From Erythrobacter colymbi (lineage in GTDB: Bacteria; Pseudomonadota; Alphaproteobacteria; Sphingomonadales; Sphingomonadaceae), in the NCBI RefSeq assembly GCF_002155685.1, contig NZ_MUYK01000001.1, positions 248,001 to 312,000 of the forward strand: a stretch of DNA of 64,000 bases, in the 5' to 3' direction. The notes beneath the pieces were generated by a model, which saw nothing but the letters and a program-made list of their open reading frames with translations, had not been told where the DNA came from and did no database searches. Numbering within the stretch: position 1 is the first letter of the stretch; every line of letters begins with the position of its first letter. This document shows positions 8,186 to 15,662 of this stretch, piece after piece. Position numbers and translations under genes: made by a program.

Positions 8186-8848
8186 TCATATCCGTCTGAC
8201 CACCGCAATTACCCGGCCGAACACATGCAGCTCGCCATCGTGCGCAACTTCGGGCGGGACGTTGGGGTTGTCGCTCAGTATTTTGACACTGCCGTCGGGC
8301 ATGGGCCGGAGGCGCTTGACCATGCCGGTATGCCCGAAAGCGATGGCCCAGTAGAGGTCACCGAAGGTCGAGCCCACCGCCGAGCGATCGATCAGAATGA
8401 CATCGCCGTCGCCGATCGTGGGCTCCATCGAATTGCCAACGCCTCGCGCCCAATAGAGCCTGTCCGGTGCGCTGCTCGTGATGGAGCGCAGCCAATCGCG
8501 CGGGAACAGCATGGTATCGGCCGCGTGTTCGACAATCTCGCTGTCCATAAAGGCAGCCCCGAGACCGAAATTGAGGTCGATAGCCGCGATCGGGACCATG
8601 TCAGAATCGGGTTCGAGCAGGCTTCTCATCGCAGCAGCTCCGGCCCGCGTCCACCCTGGGAACTTAGGAAAGGCCTCGGAGAGCTTTTCGATCGTGCGCT
8701 GACTGATGCGGGTGTCTGCAGTGCCCTTGAGAGGTCTCTGAATTGTCGTGGCAGCTAGCCCCGCTTTCCGTGCGATCTCTGCGGCCGACAACCCGGTGTA
8801 GTCGACCAATGCCAGCATTAGCGCCCGATCTTGTGCCAGTCCCTCCAT
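8186..8848 (-). CDS. Phage repressor, HTH plus S24 peptidase-like domain
   Basis: 220 residues. The N-terminal helix-turn-helix (about 18-45, LSAAEIARKAGLAATTIQRPL) binds DNA; the C-terminal S24/LexA-like domain has S140 in GNSMEP and K178 in MVKRL, 38 residues apart as in the LexA catalytic dyad. It should hold the lytic genes silent by binding the palindromes at 8885-8920. No obvious Ala-Gly cleavage site was seen, so whether it self-cleaves after DNA damage is open. It diverges from the ner-like early gene. Confidence 0.9.
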   Translation of the reverse strand: MEGLAQDRALMLALVDYTGLSAAEIARKAGLAATTIQRPLKGTADTRISQRTIEKLSEAFPKFPGWTRAGAAAMRSLLEPDSDMVPIAAIDLNFGLGAAFMDSEIVEHAADTMLFPRDWLRSITSSAPDRLYWARGVGNSMEPTIGDGDVILIDRSAVGSTFGDLYWAIAFGHTGMVKRLRPMPDGSVKILSDNPNVPPEVAHDGELHVFGRVIAVVRRI

Positions 8849-8884
8849 GTCACGACGCTACCAAGAGCGGCGCGCTGCAAACAG

Positions 8885-8920
8885 CAGCATAAATGCTGTT
8901 GAAGAGCAGCAAAAATGCTG
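8885..8920. promoter_or_regulatory. Repressor/Ner operators in the lysis-lysogeny switch
   Basis: CAGCATAAATGCTG (8885-8898) and CAGCAAAAATGCTG (8907-8920) are palindromes differing at one position and starting 22 bp apart, two turns of DNA. A half-site ATGCAGCAT follows at 8927-8935, overlapping the start of the early gene. They lie between the divergent repressor and early regulator and are the probable operators for both. Confidence 0.8.
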
Positions 8921-8933
8921 TTGCCGATGCAGC

Positions 8934-9182
8934 ATGGACCAGCAAACGACCATTCGGGACATCGAGCGGCGCGCGAAAGCAGCCCGCGTCCCCATCGCGC
9001 AGCTCTGCCGAAAGGCAGGGATTCACCCAGCCACGTTCTTCCGGTGGCGGAAGGGGCCGAAAAACCCCGATCCGGTCGGTGCCAACTTCCATTCGATCGA
9101 GGCTCTCTATCGTGAGCTCGACAAGATCGAGGCCGAGGATGCCGCGCGCGTCGCCAGTCGCGGGAAGGTGGTGGCGGCGTGA
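8934..9182 (+). CDS. Ner/Cro-like early transcriptional regulator
   Basis: 82 residues. A helix-turn-helix is visible at about 15-40 (VPIAQLCRKAGIHPATFFRW). It is the first rightward gene opposite the repressor, the place where Mu carries ner, and probably shuts down both early and repressor promoters after induction. The ATG at 8934 lies inside the operator half-site. A longer in-frame start at 8847 would cross both operators and is unlikely. Confidence 0.8.
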   Translation: MDQQTTIRDIERRAKAARVPIAQLCRKAGIHPATFFRWRKGPKNPDPVGANFHSIEALYRELDKIEAEDAARVASRGKVVAA

Positions 9183-9634
9183 TGACGCTTCATCAGCTCC
9201 CCGATGCCGGCTTTGCCGATGCGGATGCGGCGCTGGCCGCGGTGCGTCGCATGAAGCTGCGCCAGAAGCTGCGGGACGCGCAGGCATCAATCGCGCGCGC
9301 TCTTGAGCATCTCGATGTAGCCGCGCAGCCAGATCGCGGCGCGTCCCCTGCCGGCAGCGACCAGCGGGTCGATCTGGCTGTCAGCGGTGGCAAGGGCTAT
9401 GTCGGAAAGGTCGGGCTCTTCGATCGCGATAGCCAGCGCATGCGCGAGCGTGAGCTGCTCGATGGCCTCGACGCGGTCAATGAGCTCCTCGATCTGGCTA
9501 CTGTCGAAATCGGTCATGGGCTGTTCTCCTCCAAGAGAGGCTCTGACTCTGTGGAAGCGAGCGGCGCGGGCCAATCGCTATGTTGTGGCACGGAAAAAAC
9601 GCCGCCCGAATCGGGTACGGGAGGTGCGGCATGA
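9182..9634 (+). CDS. Possible early phage protein (uncertain)
   Basis: An ATG overlaps the previous stop (GTGATGA), which suggests a coupled gene. Only the first 40 or so residues look like a natural protein (Ala-rich, then RRMKLRQKLRDAQASIARAL); the remaining sequence is composition-biased and runs opposite a better candidate gene on the minus strand (9287-9517). Either this gene is real and overlaps an antisense gene, or it is a chance frame. No family recognised. Confidence 0.3.
   Translation: MTLHQLPDAGFADADAALAAVRRMKLRQKLRDAQASIARALEHLDVAAQPDRGASPAGSDQRVDLAVSGGKGYVGKVGLFDRDSQRMRERELLDGLDAVNELLDLATVEIGHGLFSSKRGSDSVEASGAGQSLCCGTEKTPPESGTGGAA
9287..9517 (-). CDS. Small hypothetical protein antisense to the early operon
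   Basis: 76 residues starting at an ATG with a strong GGAGGAGAAC ribosome site. It is acidic and helical (SQIEELIDRVEAIEQLTLAH ... AIWLRGYIEMLKSARD). It is the only leftward gene between the repressor and the right end of the phage. No family recognised. Its orientation opposes early transcription, so it may be expressed in the lysogen or lower early expression. Confidence 0.55.
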   Translation of the reverse strand: MTDFDSSQIEELIDRVEAIEQLTLAHALAIAIEEPDLSDIALATADSQIDPLVAAGRGRAAIWLRGYIEMLKSARD

Positions 9635-10629
9635 AGGCCCGCACTCCGCTGCTCACCAGCGCGCAGGTGCTGGAGCTTTCGCCCATCGACATCGAGATCC
9701 CGGAGCGGATCGGCTTCCTCCACGAGGACAAGGCCGCGGCGCTCGGTCGCCTGATGGCGGTGGATGGCCAGCGCGATCCGATCAAGGTGACGCGCAACCT
9801 GCCGAAGAAGTCGATCGAGGGCATCGTCGCCGAGGGCAAGAAGGCGTGGAGGTTGGTGACGGGCATGCACCGCCTGACCGGCGCGGCGATGGAAGGGATC
9901 ACGGTCTTTGCGATCGAGGTGAAGGGTAAGCCCGAAGACCTCGCCGATCTGGAGGCCTCGGAGAACCTGCACCGCCGCCCGCTGGGGCCGATCGAACGCG
10001 CGAAGTTCACCGCCGCGCTGGTGACCGCCGCGCAGGAGCGGATCGCGCGAGCGCACGGCGATCTCGACCAGTACCAGCGCGGCGCAAAGGCCCGCTGGGA
10101 CCGTGTCCGGCATGGCGAGGAGGGCGCTGAAGCGGCCCTTCGTGACGAGACCGAGGATGCTTGTGCAAAGATTGCACAAGCATACAGCTGGGAGGAATCT
10201 GTCGGCGAAGCCCTCGGCATGTCGCGCCGCACGATCCACAATGATCTGGCACTCTATCGCCTCGTCATCGAGCCTTTCCCCGACCTCGCCGAGCGGCTCG
10301 CCAAGCATCCGGTGGTGGGCGAGAACGGCAGCCAGCTGAAGGCGCTGACCCAGCTGAAGGACGAGGGTGTCCGTCGCCGCGTGATCGAGGCGCTGCTCGC
10401 CGATCCCGAGATCGGGGTCGAGGATGCCAAGATCGCGGCGGGGGCCGAGGCGTTCGCCGCGAAGGTCGAGCCGGTGGCTCACATGAAATTCGTCTTCGCG
10501 GTCGAGAGCAACTGGAAGCGCCTCACGATCCCGCAGCAGCGCGAGCAGCTGCCTCGCATCGCCGCCATGCTGACGCCAGAGATGAAGCGGGCGCTGCGCG
10601 ACCGGCTGAACGAGGAGCTGGGCGAATGA
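9631..10629 (+). CDS. ParB/Srx-domain DNA-binding protein
   Basis: 332 residues. An N-terminal ParB-like domain (VDGQRDPIKVTRNL near 40-55; ASENLHRRPLGPIERAKF near 125) is followed by a helix-turn-helix (VGEALGMSRRTIHNDLALYR) and a helical C-terminus. Such proteins are common in early regions of Mu-like phages; roles in transcription control, DNA replication or target DNA handling have been proposed but none is shown here. The ATG at 9631 has GGGAGGTG just upstream. The stop overlaps the next gene (ATGA). Confidence 0.85.
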   Translation: MKARTPLLTSAQVLELSPIDIEIPERIGFLHEDKAAALGRLMAVDGQRDPIKVTRNLPKKSIEGIVAEGKKAWRLVTGMHRLTGAAMEGITVFAIEVKGKPEDLADLEASENLHRRPLGPIERAKFTAALVTAAQERIARAHGDLDQYQRGAKARWDRVRHGEEGAEAALRDETEDACAKIAQAYSWEESVGEALGMSRRTIHNDLALYRLVIEPFPDLAERLAKHPVVGENGSQLKALTQLKDEGVRRRVIEALLADPEIGVEDAKIAAGAEAFAAKVEPVAHMKFVFAVESNWKRLTIPQQREQLPRIAAMLTPEMKRALRDRLNEELGE

Positions 10630-11339
10630 GGGGGGAAATCTCCTCCGGCCGGCACGCCAAGCGTCACCCGCTCGACTGGTATGTCGATGAGCACTGGTGC
10701 GCCGAGCAGCTGGCGCAGGTTCTCGGCGGCTTCAAGCTCGAACGGGACGAGGGGCTGGCTGTCTGGGATCCGTGCTGCGGCATGGGCAACACGCTGCAGG
10801 CGGCGTTCTACTGTGGCCTTGAGGTGCGGGGCTCGGACCTCGTCGACAACTTCGCCTGGGCGAATTTCGACGGGCAGAATTATGGCGACCTGCAGCGCGT
10901 CAAGTGGTGGGAGGCAGACTTCCTTGAGACCACCGAGCCGCTCGATCCCTGCAGCATCGTCTTCAACCCGCCCTACAGCTATGTGAAGGGCATCGCAGAG
11001 GCGTTTGCGCGGCATGCGCTGGCGCTCTCCTCTCGCCGCGTCGCGATCCTGATGCCGAGCAAGTGGCTCGCCAGTCAGGCGCGGTACCAGCTGTTCAGCG
11101 ACCACCCGCCGCAGGCGGTGCTGCACCTTTGCCAGCGCCCCTCGATGCCGCCGGGCGACATGATCGCCAGGATGGGCAAGCGCGCCTTCAGCGGCGGCAT
11201 GACGGACTACTGCTGGATCATCTGGGACGTGAAGCGTCCGACTGCGCCCGGCCAGACGCGCACGATCTGGCTGCCGCCGCTCCACCGCAATTCCGAAATC
11301 CTGTTGCTCGAGGAGGTGCTGTCATGCGCGGCACGCTGA
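10626..11339 (+). CDS. SAM-dependent DNA methyltransferase, NPPY type
   Basis: 237 residues. Motif I (DPCCGMGNT, residues 48-56) and catalytic motif IV (NPPY, 114-117) identify an amino-methyltransferase, most likely N6-adenine. It is translationally coupled to the ParB-like gene. An early-expressed methyltransferase could modify phage DNA during replicative transposition and blunt host restriction. Recognition sequence unknown. It differs from the two right-end methyltransferases. Confidence 0.78.
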   Translation: MRGEISSGRHAKRHPLDWYVDEHWCAEQLAQVLGGFKLERDEGLAVWDPCCGMGNTLQAAFYCGLEVRGSDLVDNFAWANFDGQNYGDLQRVKWWEADFLETTEPLDPCSIVFNPPYSYVKGIAEAFARHALALSSRRVAILMPSKWLASQARYQLFSDHPPQAVLHLCQRPSMPPGDMIARMGKRAFSGGMTDYCWIIWDVKRPTAPGQTRTIWLPPLHRNSEILLLEEVLSCAAR

Positions 11340-11443
11340 TCGAATGCGCGCTGGCGCTGCTTGTCGTCGCCATCCTTGCGCCGAGCCTGATTTGGTGGGC
11401 AGGGACGATCGTTGCCCTCTTCACGGGAGAGCGCCCGTGGTGA
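11324..11443 (+). CDS. Small single-span membrane protein
   Basis: 39 residues: a short N-terminus, one hydrophobic helix (LALLVVAILAPSLIWWAG) and a charged end. A GAGGAGG site precedes the ATG and the gene overlaps the methyltransferase end by 16 nt. Function unknown. Confidence 0.6.
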   Translation: MRGTLIECALALLVVAILAPSLIWWAGTIVALFTGERPW

Positions 11444-11571
11444 GCCGCCTGCCTTCCGAGGAAGCGATCGCGCGCGAGATGAAGGAGGCGGGCCTTGACC
11501 GCTTCCCCGCAATCCGCCGCATCCAGCAGCGCCAGCAGATCCTCGCCGAACTGCGGAGGCCGGTGCGATGA
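11440..11571 (+). CDS. Small hypothetical early protein
   Basis: 43 residues from a GTG that overlaps the previous stop. Charged and helical (EEAIAREMKEAGLDRFPAIR). The stop overlaps the next ATG, fitting the tightly packed early operon. No family recognised. Confidence 0.55.
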   Translation: MSRLPSEEAIAREMKEAGLDRFPAIRRIQQRQQILAELRRPVR

Positions 11572-11852
11572 TGGGCCTCACCCCTCGCCAGATGGACGCG
11601 CTCCGGTTCATCGCGGGTTTCCAGCAGGCCAAGGGTCACTCACCCTGTCTGCGCGAGATCGCTGTCGGAATGGGCTGCAGCCCGAAGAGCAAGGGGCGCA
11701 CCTGGGAGACTGTTCGCGGGCTCCAGGAGCGCGGCGCGATCCGCGTGCTGACTGGCCGCACCCGCGCGATCGAGGTGCTTGTGCCCGTTGCGATCCCGCG
11801 CGCGCCCGATGGTGCGCCGCTCCGCGTCGTAAGCATGGGAGGGCAGCGCTGA
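11568..11852 (+). CDS. LexA-type winged-helix DNA-binding protein
   Basis: 94 residues. LTPRQMDALRFIAGFQQAKG, then SPCLREIAVGMG and TVRGLQERGAIRVLTGRTRA follow the pattern of the LexA N-terminal DNA-binding domain, without a peptidase domain. Probably a small transcription factor of the early region; target unknown. Confidence 0.7.
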   Translation: MMGLTPRQMDALRFIAGFQQAKGHSPCLREIAVGMGCSPKSKGRTWETVRGLQERGAIRVLTGRTRAIEVLVPVAIPRAPDGAPLRVVSMGGQR

Positions 11853-12073
11853 TGGGGCAGACATCCACCGAACGCGCGATCGAGGTGCTGCACGAGCAGG
11901 GCGTTCCGCGCGAGCAGATCGCCTGCAGGCTCGGGATCAGCGCCCGCACCGTGCGCAACATCGAACAGCGTCTTTTCGAGGACGAGGGCCGCGAGGCGAA
12001 GCGGGAGAAGCGCTTCCGCGCGCAGAGCCGCCAGCTCGGCAAGCTCGTCCGCCAAGCAGGAGGACACCGCTAA
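11852..12073 (+). CDS. Small HTH protein
   Basis: 73 residues. A sigma-70 region 4-like helix-turn-helix (VPREQIACRLGISARTVRNI) is followed by a very basic tail. Its stop overlaps the next start. Both this and the following gene end in AGGHR, suggesting an old duplication. Confidence 0.65.
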   Translation: MGQTSTERAIEVLHEQGVPREQIACRLGISARTVRNIEQRLFEDEGREAKREKRFRAQSRQLGKLVRQAGGHR

Positions 12074-12294
12074 TGGCTGTGACCCGCCGCGAGCAAGAAA
12101 TCCTCGATCTGGACGAGGAGGGCCTGACCATCGGGCAAATCGCTGGTCGCATGAAGATCAGCGAGGTGCGGGTCTATCAGGTGCTCCGGACGCTGAAGGG
12201 CGGGCTCGACGAAGAGCGCCGCGACAACCGCGCAACCGCACAAGCCTGCGCCACCCTGCGCGATCGTGTCCTTGCCGCAGGAGGACACCGCTGA
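12073..12294 (+). CDS. Small HTH protein (LuxR/sigma-4-like)
   Basis: 73 residues with the helix-turn-helix LTIGQIAGRMKISEVRVYQV. Same length and C-terminal residues (AGGHR) as the preceding gene. Function unknown; likely a DNA-binding early protein. Confidence 0.65.
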   Translation: MAVTRREQEILDLDEEGLTIGQIAGRMKISEVRVYQVLRTLKGGLDEERRDNRATAQACATLRDRVLAAGGHR

Positions 12295-12539
12295 TGCCGA
12301 AGTTCGCCAGCCATGCCGAGTACTGCCGCCACCACCGCAAGGTGTTCCTGCTGGCGCTGGAGCTCAAGGTCACGCCCGCCGAGGCCGAGCGCCGAATGAA
12401 AGAGGTCGAGGAGCGCGAGCGCCACCGCGCCCGCATGGCGCGCGCAGGCATCCGCTCGGCCCTGCCGCCGCTCAGCCTGAAGCCCGAGCAGCCCAATGAC
12501 TTCCGGCGCTGGGAAGCGCCCCACATGATGAGGGACTGA
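12294..12539 (+). CDS. Hypothetical early protein
   Basis: 81 residues, basic and largely helical (EAERRMKEVEERERHRARMA). The N-terminus FASHAEYCRHHRKVFLLALE has two His and one Cys but no clear metal motif. No family recognised. Confidence 0.6.
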   Translation: MPKFASHAEYCRHHRKVFLLALELKVTPAEAERRMKEVEERERHRARMARAGIRSALPPLSLKPEQPNDFRRWEAPHMMRD

Positions 12540-12542
12540 GCG

Positions 12543-12893
12543 ATGGGCGCTTCGAAGCCTTGCCTCGGATATCCAAGCCGCACGGCGGCGGTGCTTGGCC
12601 TGCGTCAGCAGGGCCTGACCACTGCCCAGATCGGACAGGCGATCGGGATCAGCTCAAAAACGGTTACCGCACTTGAGTGCGGATCGAGCCGCCCTAAGCG
12701 CGAGCGCAGCGACTATGAATACCTCGGCCGTGCCGTGCTGGTGCCGACCGATGTTCTCGACGCGCTTGGACCGCACGCGGCGAAGCGCGGCATCTCGGTC
12801 AACGGTCTTGCCCGACTGATCATCTCTACTGTCGTCGATGAAGGCATGGTCGATGCTGTCCTCGATGATGGCGCTGAGTGGGCGCAAGCATGA
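12543..12893 (+). CDS. HTH-containing early protein
   Basis: 116 residues. The first half carries a helix-turn-helix (LTTAQIGQAIGISSKTVTAL); the second (ISVNGLARLIISTVVDEGMV) resembles a ribbon-helix-helix or dimerisation segment. Possible regulator; role unknown. Confidence 0.65.
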   Translation: MGASKPCLGYPSRTAAVLGLRQQGLTTAQIGQAIGISSKTVTALECGSSRPKRERSDYEYLGRAVLVPTDVLDALGPHAAKRGISVNGLARLIISTVVDEGMVDAVLDDGAEWAQA

Positions 12894-13153
12894 GCCTCGG
12901 CCCTCTCACCAAGGTTGAAGTGACCCCGTCGCCTGGCGCGCTCGCCGAGCTGGCGGAGTTCCTCATTGCCGCGCCCGAAGGGGAGCCCAAGCTGGTCGGT
13001 TACTACGACCGGCGCGGTAAGCTGCGGCGGATCATGGCGACCTATCCCGATGGGACGCGGTGCCGGATCAACATCAATGCGGGCGCCTTCGTCACCAGCT
13101 CGCGCACCGAGCTGCCGACCATCAGTCTGCGGGGGAGCGATGCCCAAGGCTAA
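12890..13153 (+). CDS. Hypothetical early protein
   Basis: 87 residues. A compact beta-rich protein (LVGYYDRRGKLRRIMATYPD ... CRININAGAFVTS). The start overlaps the previous stop. No family recognised. Confidence 0.6.
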   Translation: MSLGPLTKVEVTPSPGALAELAEFLIAAPEGEPKLVGYYDRRGKLRRIMATYPDGTRCRININAGAFVTSSRTELPTISLRGSDAQG

Positions 13154-13604
13154 GGCCCATCCCGACCAGCTCGGCTTCAACTGGAACGTGCCCGTGCCAG
13201 TGCGCGGGGAAGGTGCGCTTGCGGGCTTCGAGCGCAAGGTGAACCGCCTCGTCGGCACGATCCTCGCGAGCGATACGCGCAGCCGCTACGTGATCGCCGC
13301 CGCGATGAGCGAGCTCCTCGACGAGGATGTCTCCAAGTCGATGCTCGATGCCTATTCGAGCCCCGCGCGCGACGATCACCGCGTGCCGTTCTCCCGCCTC
13401 GCCGCGCTCGTGATCGTCACCGGGCGGCAGGATCTGCTGCGCGAGATCATGGGCGACCTCGGCGTCGCCCTGCTGATCGGGGCCGAGACCGAAATCGCCC
13501 GCATCGGGCAGCTGCGCCAGCGGATCGAGCAGGACAAGCGCGAGATCCGCGAGCTGGAGGGCCGAGCGCGGCCGATTCACGAACACCGGAAAGGGTCCAA
13601 TTGA
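13140..13604 (+). CDS. Hypothetical protein preceding transposase A
   Basis: 154 residues, overlapping both neighbours. Its centre (VIAAAMSELLDEDVSKSMLD) and a C-terminal coiled-coil (IGQLRQRIEQDKREIRELEG) resemble small proteins encoded just before transposase genes in many Mu-like prophages. A role in transposition control is possible but unsupported. Confidence 0.65.
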   Translation: MPKAKAHPDQLGFNWNVPVPVRGEGALAGFERKVNRLVGTILASDTRSRYVIAAAMSELLDEDVSKSMLDAYSSPARDDHRVPFSRLAALVIVTGRQDLLREIMGDLGVALLIGAETEIARIGQLRQRIEQDKREIRELEGRARPIHEHRKGSN

Positions 13605-15589
13605 TGGCGCGCCGCGCTGATCTTCCTCTTGTCGAGCAGGCCGACCTTTCCCAGGCGTGGTTCACCGCGTTGGAGCTGGAGGCGCTCTGCCTTGCGGGCT
13701 TGCCGGGCGACAAGCGCTCGATCAATCGCCGCGCGCAGAACGAGCGCTGGGCCTCGCGCCTCAGCGCCGATCGCCAGCTGCTGGTCCGTGCGCGGCAGGG
13801 GCGCGGCGGCGGGAACGAATACCACTTCAGCCTTCTGCCCGCCGAAGCGCAGGCCGATCTCGCGCGCCGTGGCTATGAATGCCTCCAGCCCAAGGAAGAG
13901 CCGACCGCAAGCGCCGTTCTGTGGGCGCGATTCGACGCGCAGAAGGCGAGCGTGAAGGCCGAGGCCCAGCAGCGCCTCGCCATCATCAACGAGATCGAGC
14001 TGCATTGCGGGGCCGGAGCGACCAAGACTGCCGCCGTCGCGCGGGCGGCGATCGCGCATGATGTCGGCGCTTCGACGATCTACGAATGGCTGAAGGAAAT
14101 CCGCGGCGTTCCGCGCGGCGACTGGCTCCCGGCGCTGGCCACGAACCGCAAGGGCGGCGGCAAGAAGGCCGAGATCGACCCCGAAATCTGGGCGATCGTG
14201 AAGAGCGACTGGCTGCGCCCCGAGGAGCCGCCCTTCGCCGCGTGCTACGAGGAGGCCGAGCGCATCGCCAGGGAACGCGGCCTCACCTTGCCGCATCCCC
14301 GCACGCTGCTGCGCCGTCTGCAGGCCGAGGTTCCCCGCTCGGTCCAGATCATGGCGCGCAAGGGTGCGAAGAAACTGGAGCGGCATGTCCCAGAGCTGCG
14401 CCGCTCGGTCGAGGCGCTGCATGCGATGCACGAGGTCAACGTCGACGGGCACACCTTCGACGTCTTCGTCGAGCACCCCGATCATCCCGGCGATCCGAAG
14501 AAGTGGGTGCGTCCCGTCATGGTCGGGATTCAGGACGTCTACAGCCGCAAGATCCTTGGCTGGCATATCGACCTGTCCGAGAACGTGCTCTCGACGCGCA
14601 TGGCCTTTGCCCAGATGCTGCGCGAGTTCGGCATCCCGAAGGTCTGCCTGCTCGACAACAGCCGCACCTTTGCCTCGAAGGCGCTGACCGCCGGCGCGGC
14701 GACGCGCTACCGCTACAAGGTCGATCCGGAAGAGCCCGCGGGTCTCCTCGTCTCGCTGGGGATCGAGGTGCGCTTCGCGCAGATCTACAGCGGCAGCTCG
14801 AAGCCTATCGAGCGCGCCTGGCGCGAGCTGGCCGATCGTATCAGCCGCGGCGCTGCCTGCGCGGGGGCCTATGCGGGCAATAGCCCGACCAACAAGCCTG
14901 CCAATTACGGACAGCGCGCCGTGCCGTGGGACGAGTTCGAGAAGATCGTCGCGCGCGGTGTCGTCGCCCACAATGCCCGTCGCAGCCGCGGCGGTGCGTG
15001 TAAGGGCCGCAGCCGCGACGAGACCTTCGCTGAGAGCTATGCGATTTCCGAGATCAGCAAGGCGAACGAAGTGCAGCTGCGCATGGCGCTGCTCGCCGCC
15101 GAGCGCGTGAAGCTCGACAGCCGCACCGGCGAGATCAGGCTGTTCGGCAACCGCTATTACTCGCCGGTCTTCCTCGACCACCTCGGCGAGCGGGTGACCG
15201 TGCGGTTCGATCCGTGGAACCTGCACAGCGAGGTCCATGTCTACGACAAGCAGGGTCAGTACCTCGCCCAGGCCGATCTGCTGCAGGACTATGGCTTCCG
15301 CGAGCAGGCCGGTGCGATCGAGGCGGGCAAGCGGCGGAAGGAAGCCCGCCGCGCGGTGCGCGCCGCGCTGGATGCCGAGCGCACGCTCGACGCCGCCGAG
15401 ATCGCCGCCGCCCAGATCCCGCTCGAAGCGCCGGAGCGGCCCGAAGCCACCATTGTTCGCCCCGTGCGCCACCGCGCGACGGTCGGCTCGGCCGCGCTGA
15501 AGCCGCAGCCTGCCGCCGCCGTGCCGGACGCGGGCGAGGAAGAGATCATCGCAGCTCTCGGGGCCGTGCGCCTCAGGGTTGTCGAATGA
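13604..15589 (+). CDS. A: Mu-type transposase A (DDE integrase)
   Basis: 661 residues, close to MuA (663). The N-terminus (about 10-70) is a Mu-type helix-turn-helix for internal sites; further DNA-binding segments follow. The RNase-H-fold core has D281 (NVDGHTF), D351 (LLDNSRTF) and E403 (KPIERAW), matching the MuA D-D-E spacing. A beta-barrel and an Ala/Arg-rich C-terminal part, which in MuA contacts B, follow. It catalyses strand transfer for integration and replication. The ATG at 13604 overlaps the previous stop. Confidence 0.97.
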   Translation: MARRADLPLVEQADLSQAWFTALELEALCLAGLPGDKRSINRRAQNERWASRLSADRQLLVRARQGRGGGNEYHFSLLPAEAQADLARRGYECLQPKEEPTASAVLWARFDAQKASVKAEAQQRLAIINEIELHCGAGATKTAAVARAAIAHDVGASTIYEWLKEIRGVPRGDWLPALATNRKGGGKKAEIDPEIWAIVKSDWLRPEEPPFAACYEEAERIARERGLTLPHPRTLLRRLQAEVPRSVQIMARKGAKKLERHVPELRRSVEALHAMHEVNVDGHTFDVFVEHPDHPGDPKKWVRPVMVGIQDVYSRKILGWHIDLSENVLSTRMAFAQMLREFGIPKVCLLDNSRTFASKALTAGAATRYRYKVDPEEPAGLLVSLGIEVRFAQIYSGSSKPIERAWRELADRISRGAACAGAYAGNSPTNKPANYGQRAVPWDEFEKIVARGVVAHNARRSRGGACKGRSRDETFAESYAISEISKANEVQLRMALLAAERVKLDSRTGEIRLFGNRYYSPVFLDHLGERVTVRFDPWNLHSEVHVYDKQGQYLAQADLLQDYGFREQAGAIEAGKRRKEARRAVRAALDAERTLDAAEIAAAQIPLEAPERPEATIVRPVRHRATVGSAALKPQPAAAVPDAGEEEIIAALGAVRLRVVE

Positions 15590-15594
15590 AGAAG

Positions 15595-15632
15595 TGATGC
15601 GCGGGGCCAACGCCAATCGCCCCCGCGCATCA
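15595..15632 (+). terminator. Hairpin between A and B genes
   Basis: A perfect 12-bp inverted repeat, TGATGCGCGGGG (15595-15606) and CCCCGCGCATCA (15621-15632), with a 14-nt loop. No T-run follows, so it is more likely a processing or partial-attenuation element that sets the A:B ratio than a full terminator. Confidence 0.5.
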
Positions 15633-15662
15633 GTCCCACTGAAGGAACGAAAGGACACATAG

